The notes under the pieces: model-generated | Told to the model about the DNA's origin: nothing | The model's input: only the letters and a program-made list of their open reading frames with translations | Databases searched by the model: none | In this document: piece after piece, positions 30,301 through 36,390 of the stretch | Position numbering within the stretch: the stretch's first letter is position 1 | How the letters are laid out: each line of letters begins with the position of its first letter | NCBI GenBank assembly: GCA_028015205.1 | Contig: CM051521.1 | Span: 120,660,614 to 120,724,613 of the forward strand | Reading direction: 5' to 3' | DNA: 64,000 bases | From: Mytilisepta virgata | Lineage: Eukaryota > Mollusca > Bivalvia > Mytilida > Mytilidae | Program-made: the position numbers and the translations under genes

Positions 30301-32668
30301 TTTCTCCCACTCGATGATGGAGTGTGTGAGAAGTGATTATAACCTGTAGGTTTCATAGGTGATTTATTTTGTCTGATATTTTCTCCTAATGCATTACTAA
30401 GATTTACAGTTATATTAACATTCATATTATCTGTAGAATTATTTACATTGAAAGTTGCAGTAAGACCTCTGTTTTGCTCTTGTCCTTGGTTTGGCGACAG
30501 TTGCAAACTGCCTTTGCTATCAGTCAGACTAGATGATTCTGCAGTTTGTATTTTTGGCACAGTGTTTGATTTCACTAACAAGTCATTACGTCCATTTATT
30601 ATTGACTTATCTGTAGAAACAACAGAAGTACCTGATGGTGACTTCTGAGAACAGTCCCTCCAGTTTGAAAAGTCAGGTGTGCTTGCTGGTTTTTGTAGGC
30701 TATCTGACAACTTTGAAAGTTTTATTGGTGAACATTTAGTTGGAGTTCGTAAGACAGGCAAGTGATCCTCATCTTCTGAACTCTCACTGATTTTTGGTAA
30801 ATCAACACTAGAATTAGAATCTGAACTAAATTCAATTTCTCTGTATATATCATCATGAGATATCCTTCCTGTACTGGCTGTTTTCTCAATATTTTCTGTT
30901 CTTATTGTTTCCTTGATTTTAATAGCCACATTCTCCGCAGGCTTTGAAAGTTTTATCTTTTTTGCCTGTTTTTCAGTTGATTTGTCAGGTACAATCATAC
31001 AATCTTTTGATGGTGTATGTCCTGTTATTTCTACATCGTCTATGCTTTGCTTTGATGTTATATTACTTACAACTTTACTAGGGGTATGACCTGTTATTAT
31101 AATATCAGGTTTATTTCTGGATTGTTTATGTTTCAAAGAGATAATATTTTCATTGGAAGTATCCTTGTCGCCATCATTTGAATCTGCAAGTAAATTAAAA
31201 TTTTTTGACATGTTTGCAATAAAGTCACAGTACTGCAATTTTTTCTTTATTTTACATGTTTTAATGGAAATTAAAATTCACATATGCATGTGGCAATACA
31301 TGATACATATATTTATGTACATTGTATATTGATCAAATATCTTAACATTTCATTGTCACTGATGCTTACTGAAGCAAAATTTCACTGAATAGGTGAAAAA
31401 ATATTTTTAAACCAACAAGTAGTATTTACTAATGCATCACAGTGGCAATTTTTATTTTTCATTCTGCACAACAGAAATATCATTCAAGTTCTTTGTGTCT
31501 TAAAAAATCAGATAAAAAATCTGAAACAATATGCAGCTAACTACTAATTACAATAAATAGTCAGTTTGCAGTGATAGATTAACAGGTTGTAAAACAGAAT
31601 TATTTCTCTAAAACATTTTTGGGGTAAGCACAAAAATAAGTTCAGTTGAATTGGGTTAGTAGAAAAATAAGTAATTGATTGTGGCAAAAAAATGTATGTT
31701 ACTTTAATTTCCAGCTACCAAGCTGAAAAAATAATGTACCTACATGCATATGTAGGTCAGAAAAAGTTTTTTATTATTTTTTTAGGAGTAGGTATTTATC
31801 TAGTGATTAAGACATTTAGGATTATAATATGAATACAACTTTAATAGATTAAATATGTACTGGAAGTTCTTGTTGAAAGTTATGATGTTGGCTTTGCCAT
31901 TAATAGTCCTCATGACAAACTTTTCATTCTATAAGCCAGAACCTATCTTTACCGAACCACAGGTCTAGAAACAGCTTTTTCATTGTCCCTTCTACTTTGA
32001 CACAACTTACTGCAATATATTCTAAGTTACATGTATGTAAATTTGTATAATCATTAGAAGGAAGTTACTATTATATAAAATTACACCATGGTGAGAGGTC
32101 AAGAGAAGATAAATAACCTTAAAAATACATTTGTCTTCATATGGTTAGTAAAATATTTTAACTTATGTCAATGTGTTGGTGCTAACATCAAGTTAAAGTT
32201 CCAGTGTATATTGAATTGGTTTATTTGAAATAAAAGTTACTGATTAAAAACGAACATGTTGATATAATATTTACTGGCTACTGAAACTTAAATGTGGCTA
32301 ATTAGAAATCTAAGTAGTTAGCCAATTTGGCTGATGGAAATTTTTTTACCACCACTAACACAGGGAAACAAGACTTTTTTTATTTGTTTGGCCTCATTAC
32401 AAGATACATGTATGTACATACAGAACTACATTGTAGTCAAATTACCATCAGAATATATCATTGCTGGAGGTTGTCTGTATGAAGCTGTTTTATCAGTAAA
32501 TGTTCTCAGCTCTAATAAATCATCTATACATCTCTGTAACAGTGTATCGACAGTTAGTGGTACTCCATGGTTACTGGGGTGTTTTACACTCGTCTCCAAC
32601 ACATCATGGGTCAAATTTGGAAATATTGGAACTAGCATTTCTAAAACAATATTTTCTATGTCAGACAT
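319..32668 (-). CDS. RNF216: RNF216/TRIAD3-type RBR E3 ubiquitin ligase, 12 coding exons, C-terminus outside window
   Basis: RBR ligases receive ubiquitin from an E2 at RING1 and pass it through a RING2 cysteine to the substrate; vertebrate RNF216 acts in innate-immune and autophagy signalling. Joining the exons listed separately gives 977 codons with every GT..AG junction in phase. Order: an N-terminal CUE-like segment (residues ~5-50, FPNLTHDVL), a ~550-residue disordered region, a second FP-type segment (650-702, [13 protein letters not shown] then LENPQYPR), helical linker exons, RING1 (C862, C865, C877, H881, C884, C887) and the start of the IBR (C952, C955, C970, C975). The spacing from the FPDV block through the IBR follows vertebrate RNF216. 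RING2 and its catalytic cysteine lie past the left edge, so activity cannot be judged. Introns are repeat-filled; the promoter is near 35.8 kb. The family call is confident; the exact N-terminus less so. Confidence 0.93.
398..660. other. RNF216 intron, nothing recognised
   Basis: AT-rich intron between exons 13 and 12. I see no repeat shared with the rest of the window and no coding potential on either strand. Confidence 0.5.
661..760 (-). CDS. RNF216: RNF216 coding exon 12 (RING1-IBR linker)
   Basis: Acceptor ATTTTCAG, donor GTATAT, 100 nt, entering in phase 1 and leaving in phase 2. It encodes [16 protein letters not shown] and then LADLTDLV. This corresponds to the helix after RING1 in vertebrate RNF216 (LP..IL.KY.ER). 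The frame fixes the junctions: it needs two leading bases, which selects the GTGAGT donor of exon 11. Confidence 0.9.
761..1440. other. RNF216 intron, mostly unique, with C/A homopolymers
   Basis: AT-rich sequence with a partial duplication of TAGGTTTCTGACACAGAATA (1101-1120 and 1301-1320 regions), ending in a run of C followed by A at 1411-1434. No gene is visible. Confidence 0.5.
1441..1795. repeat. Tandem repeat, ~125-nt unit
   Basis: Two to three units containing TTTAATTTTGGACCC, GATTC(A/G)GCATATCAAAGAACCC and AAATCAAAC. It ends in GGCCCCTAAAACTGTTGGGACC and GGGTTAGGTTGCTAGCA, both of which resemble blocks in the 2.9-3.5 kb element, so the two may be one family. Confidence 0.6.
1796..2935. 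other. RNF216 intron, nothing recognised
   Basis: AT-rich, no ORF of interest. It contains no repeats that I can match elsewhere in the window. Confidence 0.45.
2936..3462 (+). repeat. Element with ~165-nt tandem core, GAC tract and terminal hairpin
   Basis: Three units of about 165 nt share CAATCCCAACCTTCCTTTT, CATAGATTTCTATT and TTTTTTGGCCC. They lead into a GAC-rich tract (3373-3420) and end in a hairpin with 14-bp perfect arms (ATACGACCGCAAAA, 3432-3445 and 3447-3460). The order core, GAC-rich tract, hairpin recurs in other elements here. Non-coding. Confidence 0.7.
3673..4444 (+). repeat. Element with ~147-nt tandem core and nested terminal hairpin
   Basis: It begins ACAAGAGTGGACACAC and has two near-identical units (3739-3885, 3886-4031) and two degenerate ones. 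Each unit carries ATGAGGTCAAGGTCA or a decayed form. It ends in a nested hairpin: TGTCGAGC pairs with GCTCGACA around GCGACT/AGTCGC (4408-4444). Related to the element at 13964-15255. Confidence 0.7.
4594..4695 (+). repeat. 3' end of a hairpin element (family of 14100-14515)
   Basis: A GACGGACGGACAGG tract is followed by TGATTCCTATATACACTCCC and a weak hairpin closing with GGGGGGTATAATTA. It matches the 3' end of the fuller copy at 14100-14515. Confidence 0.6.
4765..6130 (+). repeat. AGGCTC...GAGC element with ~155-nt tandem core
   Basis: A 5' hairpin (AGGCTCAgagggcTGAGCCT, 4765-4784) is followed by about seven units carrying AACCAATCAGAAACAAGAA, CCATGGCGGCCAT and GATGCTTCCTGTCAAGTTTC. It ends with a decayed GAC tract, AAAGCTCACATGGCC and a 3' hairpin (TGGCCTTTGGCCA, 6110-6122), then CAGCTAAAA. 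Other copies are at 54049-55490 and, inverted, at 51040-51415. The CCAAT-box-like ATTGG motifs in every unit are a property of the repeat. Confidence 0.75.
6202..6250 (-). CDS. RNF216: RNF216 coding exon 11 (end of RING1)
   Basis: A short 49-nt exon, acceptor TTGTAG, donor GTGAGT, ending in phase 1. It encodes [17 protein letters not shown], carrying the final C-x4-C of RING1. A competing donor (GTACAT, four bases downstream) would break the frame into exon 12, so GTGAGT is preferred. It lies alone between repeat blocks. Confidence 0.9.
6720..8290 (+). repeat. ~180-nt tandem array with a higher-order duplication
   Basis: About seven units carry GGAAATAATTCCTGAAATA, GTGAGGTGCACATCTTCAAT, AACTGTAGGAGGAGTTGATT and AAAATAGGTACCCTCTATTG. 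A leader (GGGTCAAAGACACAAATGGC) occurs at 6731 and again at 7303, so a ~570-nt block was duplicated. The block ends with GTGCAACCCGGCCAAAAAT, the same end as the array at 52730-53245. ORFs on the minus strand across it are repeat read-through. Confidence 0.75.
8330..9600 (+). repeat. ~145-nt tandem array carrying AGGTCAnnnTGACCT palindromes
   Basis: About seven units share GGTCCCTTGGTATTGGAGAA, CCCCGAGATGCATCCTCACA and GTCAATGAAG..TGATAAGTAGG. Perfect AGGTCAnnnTGACCT lies at 8479-8493, 8624-8638 and 9331-9345; single-mismatch versions are at 8758-8772 and 8901-8915; the unit near 9200 has lost it by a short deletion. The tail (9555-9600) is a degenerate GAC/CGG-rich tract. Lies in the RNF216 intron next to exon 10. 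Confidence 0.75.
9944..10132 (-). CDS. RNF216: RNF216 coding exon 10 (RING1 core)
   Basis: 189 nt, phase 0 at both ends, acceptor TATTACAG, donor GTAATT. It encodes [17 protein letters not shown], then [16 protein letters not shown], then [20 protein letters not shown]. The CxxC...C-x3-H-x2-C-x2-C pattern and the CCYGE and RYAQE blocks are diagnostic of RNF216. This is the most conserved exon in the window. Confidence 0.96.
10133..10805. other. RNF216 intron with a short direct duplication
   Basis: The block ATTCTGGCCTGTAGAAGCTG with following sequence occurs near 10405 and again near 10569, each followed by AATTTTT(A/G)TGTGTAACAT and AGGAAGTTGGGGT. It is a two-copy repeat of about 165 nt. 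No gene. Confidence 0.55.
10806..10936 (-). CDS. RNF216: RNF216 coding exon 9 (basic linker before RING1)
   Basis: 131 nt, acceptor AATTTCAG, donor GTAAGT, entering after one base and leaving in phase 0. It encodes [36 protein letters not shown] and KAEEEAK. The E.EF...K.EEE helix matches the segment just before RING1 in the family. Confidence 0.88.
11040..11940 (+). repeat. Tandem repeat interrupted by a SINE
   Basis: Units with TTTCCCATAAGGTCCTATGT, GCCATCTTGGTCA and GGTTGGGA..AT lie on both sides of the SINE at 11256-11604. The array resembles the one at 40683-41110 (CATAGGGTCCTATGTTAA, TTTCAGACAAGAAG). It ends with GGTTTCTGAGGAGAAGATTA and CATGTGAGCTAATAATAT, a decayed version of the usual family end. 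Confidence 0.65.
11256..11604 (-). repeat. Full-length tRNA-derived SINE (family 1)
   Basis: On the minus strand: a tRNA-like head CGGTGGTCTTGTGGTAGAGT (A box), then GGTTTGATCC (B box) 30-40 nt later, a ~250-nt body, a 3' core CTGGCTGCCACTGGACGTTA, and an ATCC microsatellite tail at 11256-11267. This is the standard layout of a pol III SINE mobilised by a LINE. It sits within another repeat. Confidence 0.85.
12379..12438 (-). CDS. RNF216: RNF216 coding exon 8
   Basis: A 60-nt exon, acceptor CTTTTATAG, donor GTAAGTAT, with phase 1 on both sides. It encodes [19 protein letters not shown]. It is too short to recognise alone, but it joins exons 7 and 9 in frame with good splice sites. It lies just upstream, in window coordinates, of a hAT element inserted in the same intron. 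Confidence 0.82.
12535..13388. mobile_element. Degenerate hAT-type DNA transposon with 8-bp target duplication
   Basis: It starts TAGTGGTG and ends CAACACTA (inverted: TAGTGTTG) and is flanked by identical 8-mers AACCTAAT at 12527-12534 and 13389-13396, the length expected for hAT. Near 12969-13070 a plus-strand frame reads [11 protein letters not shown] then [10 protein letters not shown], resembling the BED zinc finger at the front of hAT transposases, but it stops soon after. The subterminal parts are rich in ATCGAT motifs. No DDE catalytic domain remains, so it is a deleted, non-autonomous copy. Confidence 0.8.
13720..13960 (+). repeat. Two-copy direct repeat, ~125 nt
   Basis: AAGATTAAAATCA(G/T)GGCAA, TTTACATC and CCTTATGAAAACATATACAA occur twice, near 13737 and 13860. 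The copies have diverged by small indels. Confidence 0.6.
13964..15255 (+). repeat. Tandem-core element related to 3673-4444
   Basis: It begins ACAAGAATGGACACAC and carries ~155-nt units with TGAAATT(G/C)AGGTCAAGGTC and ATAGACCA(T/A)ATATGGTGGG. It ends with a short hairpin, TGTCTCaggcGAGACA (near 15236-15252). A smaller element is inserted at 14100-14515. Non-coding. Confidence 0.65.
14100..14515 (+). mobile_element. Short element with hairpins at both ends, nested in a larger repeat
   Basis: It opens with TGTGAGCaaaGCTCACA (14100-14116), contains TCCATTGAGCGGTCTAGGAG and a GACA/GACGG microsatellite (14444-14470), and closes with a 10-bp-stem hairpin: TATACCCCCC and GGGGGGTATA (14483-14492, 14506-14515). 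A truncated relative is at 18109-18405 and a 3' end at 4594-4695. The open frame across it is not protein-like. Confidence 0.65.
15297..15414 (-). CDS. RNF216: RNF216 coding exon 7
   Basis: 118 nt, acceptor TCTTAACAG, donor GTAAAA, entering in phase 0 and leaving in phase 1. It encodes [20 protein letters not shown] then [19 protein letters not shown]. The DI...l..y..HYA...KAI..A block corresponds to the helical region after the FPDV segment in vertebrate RNF216. Confidence 0.88.
15790..17573 (+). repeat. CAAGAGGCTC...GAGC element with 114-nt tandem core
   Basis: A 5' hairpin GGCTCccaaGAGCC (15795-15808) is followed by a strict 114-nt period: the AAGGTCC block falls near 15919, 16033, 16147, 16261 and 16375. 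A second core of ~390-nt units with GTAGATCTTGACCT and TTCTATTTTTAGCCA follows to 17520. It ends AAAGCTCACATAAGCGAGC before TAAAAAA. The flanks are A at the left and T at the right, as in the elements at 20197 and 22576. Confidence 0.7.
17884..17982 (-). CDS. RNF216: RNF216 coding exon 6
   Basis: 99 nt, 33 codons, phase 0 at both ends, acceptor TGTTTCAG, donor GTAAGC. It encodes [15 protein letters not shown] then [16 protein letters not shown]. It matches the P.vDyydy....d.R...qa..lL...Fk segment of the family. Confidence 0.9.
18109..18405 (+). repeat. Truncated copy of the 14100-14515 element
   Basis: It starts with TGTGAGtgacCTCACA, contains TCCATTGAACAGTTCAGGAG and AGGAGTTGCGCTTACAAGC, a GACA tract, and CCTATATACCTCCCAAACTT. 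The closing G-run of the 3' hairpin is missing. Confidence 0.6.
18864..19022 (-). CDS. RNF216: RNF216 coding exon 5 (FPDV / CUE-like segment)
   Basis: 159 nt, 53 codons, phase 0 at both ends, acceptor TTCTTGCAG, donor GTAGGA. It encodes [19 protein letters not shown], then [16 protein letters not shown]. The FPDV...l.E and LENP.YP motifs are the hallmark of the RNF216 region ahead of RBR and look like a CUE-type ubiquitin-binding helix bundle. The fold is an inference. Confidence 0.93.
19586..19667 (-). CDS. RNF216: RNF216 coding exon 4
   Basis: 82 nt, acceptor TTCTTACAG, donor GTATAT, completing a split Asp codon and ending in phase 0. It encodes [20 protein letters not shown] then INLRTEM. 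A short acidic-then-basic linker with VIIPEEEE, a SUMO-interaction-like string. Supported by frame continuity with exons 3 and 5. Confidence 0.85.
19960..20196 (+). repeat. Host tandem unit left of element 1
   Basis: A ~185-nt unit with GGGACCTTTCTTTGATCATG, CACTGTGTATAAAATTTATG and TTCTCAAAATATGCATTTTT. Copies follow at 22230-22575 and 24373-24510. Two of the three unit junctions carry an inserted element. Confidence 0.65.
20197..22229 (+). mobile_element. Element 1: CAAGAGGCTC...GGTGAGC with ~161/166-nt cores
   Basis: The boundaries come from the unoccupied copy of the same host site at 22402/22403. The 5' hairpin is AGGCTCaccaGAGCCT. A first core carries GGGCAATAACTCCTAA at 20325, 20487 and 20809; a second core has an exact 166-nt period (GCGCTGGCGGCC at 21661, 21827, 21993). 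It ends with a GGAC microsatellite (22132-22190) and a 3' hairpin TGGCCTTTAGGCCA. It has no ORF of its own, so it is non-autonomous. Confidence 0.75.
22230..22575 (+). repeat. Host tandem units with one unoccupied insertion site
   Basis: Two ~185-nt units of the host repeat lie between elements 1 and 2. The junction at 22402/22403 reads TTCATATAATAAAAACTAAG without an element; the same junction is filled at 20196/22230 and 22575/24373. Confidence 0.7.
22576..24372 (+). mobile_element. Element 2: same ends as element 1, 321-nt core
   Basis: The same 5' hairpin and 3' end as element 1, in the same host position. Its core is four units of 321-322 nt (GGCAATAACTCC at 22991, 23313, 23634, 23955), each about two 160-nt halves. 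The 3' tract is a regular GGCGCGACGGAC array (24255-24330). Non-coding. Confidence 0.75.
24373..24575 (+). repeat. Host tandem unit right of element 2, ending in GACA tract
   Basis: A last host unit (AAAGGGACCTTCCTTTGGTC, TGTGTATAAA, TCCGTGAAGGCAATCTTAAG) runs into GACAGACAGATGGATGGACA and related tetranucleotides, then unique sequence. The host repeat itself therefore has the core-then-GAC-tract order. Confidence 0.6.
24730..26960 (+). repeat. Degenerate long-period repeat, TTTTGGTTTCCTGTCA motif
   Basis: A very AT-rich region in which (T)TTGGTTTCCT recurs near 24978, 25147, 25687, 26034, 26386 and 26576, often followed by GTCAC or similar. Between the motifs, lines such as AATTTGCATTTGC.ATAAA and AAAACTTATGAAAA are loosely shared. 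I read it as an old tandem array; the unit cannot be set exactly by eye. ORFs here are not convincing. Confidence 0.45.
26986..27240 (-). repeat. tRNA-derived SINE (family 2), near full length
   Basis: On the minus strand the head reads GGCCTTGGTGGCTGAGTGGT (A box), then AGTTCGAATC (B box) ~80 nt on, then a conserved-core tail with CTCCTGGTACTCTGGCTTCC, AATAAAAACTAGCTGCCGTG and AAAACGGCGTAAAA. The tail belongs to the widely shared SINE cores of molluscs and other animals; which named core is not settled here. A split copy is at 57306-57840. Confidence 0.82.
27241..28052. other. RNF216 intron, nothing recognised
   Basis: AT-rich unique-looking sequence. No coding potential or repeat structure stands out. 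Confidence 0.45.
28053..28262 (+). repeat. 84-bp tandem repeat, 2.5 copies
   Basis: AACAAGCTTTCAGTAACAAA to AAGTAATACAT repeats at 28054, 28138 and 28222 with few changes. The unit is a multiple of three, so the minus strand stays open through it, which explains a 77-codon frame there. This is a minisatellite, not a gene. Confidence 0.8.
28310..29215 (+). repeat. Dispersed repeat with GGGTCGGT...CCGGAAACACAC pairs
   Basis: TAGGGTCGGTAGGTCG (28320), AACCGGAAACACACATTTTT (28500), GAGTCGGTAGTCGGGA (28766), and TAGGGTCGGTCGGGTGACCG followed by GAAACACACC (29171-29199) alternate. They suggest nested or repeated copies of one small element with T- and G-run boundaries. Confidence 0.4.
29542..31183 (-). 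CDS. RNF216: RNF216 coding exon 3 (large disordered exon)
   Basis: A 1,642-nt exon with acceptor ACTTGCAG and donor GTATGT. The open frame continues upstream into the intron, so the first in-frame Met there is not the start. The ~547 residues are low-complexity and rich in Ser, Asn, Pro, Gln and His, as expected of a disordered linker. A motif recurs: [11 protein letters not shown] and [11 protein letters not shown]. Near the end is VIQIDDDKK. These hydrophobic-plus-acidic strings resemble SUMO-interaction motifs. No catalytic domain is seen. It is much longer than any single exon of the RBR part. Confidence 0.9.
31184..32445. other. RNF216 intron 2, nothing recognised
   Basis: AT-rich intron between exons 3 and 2. 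It looks free of the repeat families that crowd the other introns. Confidence 0.5.
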
Positions 32669-32669
32669 C
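32446..32669 (-). CDS. RNF216: RNF216 exon 2 with start codon
   Basis: Acceptor CATTTTCAG is followed by one untranslated base and the ATG at 32668; donor GTAATT, phase 1. It encodes [20 protein letters not shown], then [14 protein letters not shown]. The FPNLT...vLe...[13 protein letters not shown] pattern resembles a CUE domain and also the FPDV segment of exon 5. With the initiator one base inside the acceptor, the preceding exon must be untranslated. Confidence 0.85.
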
Positions 32670-32784
32670 CTGAAAATGGTAAAAATAAAATTGGCAGTGT
32701 AAAAATATTACATGATTTTCTTAATACAATGTATTACAATAGGATGAAAAACAAAGTTTTTTTAAATACAACAATCATTTTAAA

Positions 32785-33010
32785 CTAGTCTAGAGGCTCA
32801 CCTGGCTTTTATCAGGCCATTTGAAAATGTAAGCTCTTTTGTATTCTGTTAAAGAAATGCAAAATGTCAAAGTGACCTAGATATTTGACCTTTGACCTAA
32901 AAAGGGTGGATCATTTACATCTGTCCTGTTAATTTTGGTTACAGTCTGCCCATTAGTTCCTGAGCAAATGACAAAAAAGTCCTTTCCTATATAGTTTCAA
33001 TAGTAATAGT
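32785..33010 (+). repeat. Decayed AGAGGCTC element end
   Basis: TCTAGAGGCTCACCTGGC resembles the 5' end of the elements at 4765 and 20197, followed by AAAGTGACCTAGATATTTGA and CAGTCTGCCCATTAGTTCC. No 3' end is found. Confidence 0.35.
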
Positions 33011-33828
33011 GGTGTAACAGTATACCATGATATTTCTTAAGAAGTCTGGTGCACCTGTACGAAAATCCAGAAAACTGGTTTTTCCAGTATGATGAAAATT
33101 TAGACTTAAGTATCGCTTAGACACTTGAAACAGTCATTCTTTACATTTGTAGTATGCGTTTTGATGACCAAGTTTTCAACATGGCAGCCTACAAACTAAC
33201 TCCATAAATACTAAAATAGATTTGTTGTTGAAAAGAAATGTATAATTTCATCAAGATATTCAGATGCCACAGTCCAAAATCAAGTGTTACAAATCTGTGA
33301 GTAAAATGCACAAATTTTAATTCCTTGGTAATTTCAGTAAATTATATAAAGTTGATGTTAGTTAAAAATATTGGCTCAAAAATGTACTTGTAATTAATAA
33401 AATGATCTATCATCATTGGAACTACCTTTGAAGTAGAACACAAGTCTAATAGCAGGTATAAAACACATTACCGGTTTCAGAGGCCAATGCCTTAGGAAAG
33501 ATTTGCAATCTGATTGCAATCTTTCCAAAAATTGACGGTTCACATTTTCCCCAAGCTGGTGTATTTTTTTTCCCGGTATACCAGTATACACATGCTCAAC
33601 AACTGGTTTCCTGTTGAGTTATGACAAAGGAATCATAAGAACCAGGTGTCCAGTATATTATCATGGTATCAACAGCGCGGCAAAGATAATTTAAATTTGT
33701 TTACGATGATACTACAAATTAATTTAATTGTAGTGTTGACTTTGACAATTGTTTAATGCAAAGACCAGTCTTGTGGTATTCGGATAAATCACTCGTGTCG
33801 AGGTTGTTTCCATAATAGCTAGGTCAAG

Positions 33829-34006
33829 GACCAAATATAATAAGAAAATTGTTAATAGGTCGAAAACACAATACACGAAGATATGTAAAAATATATAATT
33901 AAAAACAATAATAACAAAACACAAAATATAAGTACAACAGATATATATTCTTGCAGTCTCTAGTTTTTAGAATGAATGGATGACATCTAGATAGCCGTTC
34001 CAATCT
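33829..34006 (+). repeat. Left copy of a near-identical ~175-nt direct repeat
   Basis: From GACCAAATATAATAAGAAAA to AGATAGCCGTTCCAATCT. It differs from the copy at 34846-35020 by one 3-nt indel in an AACAATAATAACAAAAC stretch. Neither copy shows TG..CA ends. Confidence 0.85.
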
Positions 34007-34845
34007 GAAAAGATATCTTTCTCATCAGCTGTTCATATTTGACTTGGAATTTGAGAGAACTCAGAAGTGTCAGAACAAAATACAAAACGATGGAGAACAA
34101 CAGATAATTAATTCTTTTTTTCGATGGGTTAACAAGACTGGATCAGAAAAGTCCAAAATGAGATAACTCTGATATCAACAATTACCGTGACTAAAGCACT
34201 TTGAGATTTGTGAAAAACCCCTTCAGCTTCCAAAGTTAAGCAATCAGGAGTGGATTCTGAATGGCAGAAAGTGTATCTATGTCTCATCTTACACAAAATA
34301 TGCAAGGAAAGCTGTGTAAATGGTGTAAAATTTAACACAAAACCCAACAATGGGTCTTGAATCTTGACAAACCAACCTTGTACTTGGCTTGTTAAGTGTA
34401 ATTTGGAATAAATAAAAACCACAGAACCTCCAAGAAGCAATTAGTGGTGGCCAACTCTATATTAGCCTAGGTTGACCTAGCTTAATTTTTCAGCATGTGG
34501 GCAAATGAAAAACAAAACAATTGCATCTAATCAAATGAGTTTTAGTATGACGTGTTGATCTCTGTTAACATTCCTCCTGTATTGATCTTACTGACACTGC
34601 CACATTTGTATATATGGTAGTAAACCCCCCACTTTTTTGGGACTACATGTATTTTTTGACGTGCGACGTTTATACATGTAATTTCCTTTGAGGTTAACAC
34701 ACTGCACTGTGCTATCCAAATTTTTGGGGTGAACAATGAAGTTTATTCAATTCATATGGAAATTTCAAAGTATCGGCAAACAGGAAGTAGGTGTCCGATA
34801 GATCTGAAAATTTCTCACGTTACAACTCATCACTATTCAGCTGCC

Positions 34846-35020
34846 GACCAAATATAATAAGAAAATTGTTAATAGGTCGAAAACACAATACACGAAGATA
34901 TGTAAAAATATATAATTAAAAACAATAACAAAACACAAAATATAAGTACAACAGATATATATTCTTGCAGTCTCTAGTTTTTAGAATGAATGGATGACAT
35001 CTAGATAGCCGTTCCAATCT
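34846..35020 (+). repeat. Right copy of the ~175-nt direct repeat
   Basis: Same sequence and orientation as 33829-34006. The 839 nt between them contain no recognisable gag, pol, primer site or gene. Confidence 0.85.
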
Positions 35021-35652
35021 TTTCAAGCAATTTGAAGTGGAATCCTAATAAAAAAAATTTATACCCTGGTCAGCTCCAAACATGTTTGTGGCCTGAACCG
35101 TGTTGACTTTTAGAATATATGTATACATGTACATAATTATTTGAAATGTACAGAATTTTGGCAACATTCTGAGTTTTTCATCAAGAAGTTGCTGAAATAG
35201 TTAGAACACATACATGTACATGTAGCTCGTTATATCGTGGTACTTAACAACGTAAAATTTATATTGAAAAGCACATGTATACCAATGAAACAAACGATGC
35301 AATGAGACAGTACTGAATACAAAATCCTGGTTTATCAAAAGTGAACAACTTTCTGTAATAAATGCAAGCTGAACCTGAAGTGAAGAATATTTTTAGTTTT
35401 AAAAGAAAAGGAATAAAGACATCATTGAGCTGCAGGTATTGTAATGCTTTTTACTTTCATTTCAATTAAATATTTGAGATATTCATGTTAACAGACACCC
35501 AGTAGACTGAGTACAGAGTAGTTGGAAAATTAAAAAATTTCATTCTAAGACTAAATGAAACATTTAAGTTTATTTTTAACGGTTTTCATTCATGTGGAAC
35601 TTTTCAAACATTTGTCAAACTACACAGATTTTAATTTTAAAGATATTACTTA

Positions 35653-35800
35653 CTTTTTTCCCTTATGCACTACGTCTTAACTTGCTTTGATTCTACGTGT
35701 AAATTCAACATCATCAGCAGCATTTGGCACTGAACTTTCCTTCTCTCGCGCGCTACCTCGTTCTCAAGGAATTACGTCCCCTGTTGTTCTACTTTCACTT
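35653..35800 (-). promoter_or_regulatory. RNF216: Putative RNF216 non-coding exon 1 and promoter
   Basis: A strong donor (GTAAGTAAT) follows 35653 on the minus strand. The sequence feeding it has in-frame stops and is locally more CpG-containing (CTCGCGCGC near 35747-35755). It is the best-placed source of the untranslated leader needed by exon 2, about 3 kb away. The transcription start is not determinable; the right boundary is a guess. Confidence 0.45.
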
Positions 35801-35811
35801 TGATGTTTAAA

Positions 35812-35823
35812 TTTCCCGCCAAA
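35812..35823 (-). promoter_or_regulatory. E2F consensus site near RNF216 exon 1
   Basis: TTTGGCGGGAAA on the minus strand is an exact match to the classical E2F site. It lies about 160 nt upstream of the predicted exon 1 donor, where a proximal promoter element would be. Function is inferred from position and motif only. Confidence 0.4.
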
Positions 35824-36390
35824 ATATAAAATATCGACAAGAGGAAAAGTCCAAAATATCAAAATCCACTCCCAAGTCATGATTTTGTATCCACGTTCGT
35901 TCCTACAAACTCCTGACATCTGTTACTGTTACTGGTATATTCCTTCTTTCTAAGGAGCACTCGCTAAGGATATTCAAATTTTAATTATTTACAAAACCTT
36001 ATACTATATACATTATATAAAATAAGTTATATATATATATATATATATATTGGAAAAATTAAGATTGTAAACAAAACTTACTGTAAGTAGCACCATCACC
36101 CCCATATCTCCTACACAAGGCATAATTGGCTTTGGAAAGTCTTTCATAAACATCTATGACTTAGCATTGCCATTTTGGTTGTATTAAACTATATATATTA
36201 TCCCATGTTCTCATGTCTTACTCTGATTTAGTAAAGAAGTGCGTTTGATATGGAGGCATAATGTTCTTGTTATTGCTTCAATATTGCTTCAATATTTTTA
36301 TGATTTGGTTTCGTCAGTTTGAATAGCTCTTAATTTAAATTTTGTTTCAGACGAGTCAGGCTAGTATAAATAGAATCAGTAATCCGCGGC

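Noticed and set aside
33829..35020. Direct repeats as LTRs of a retrovirus-like element
   Set aside because: No TG..CA ends, no primer-binding site or polypurine tract I can see, and no gag or pol in the 839-nt interval.
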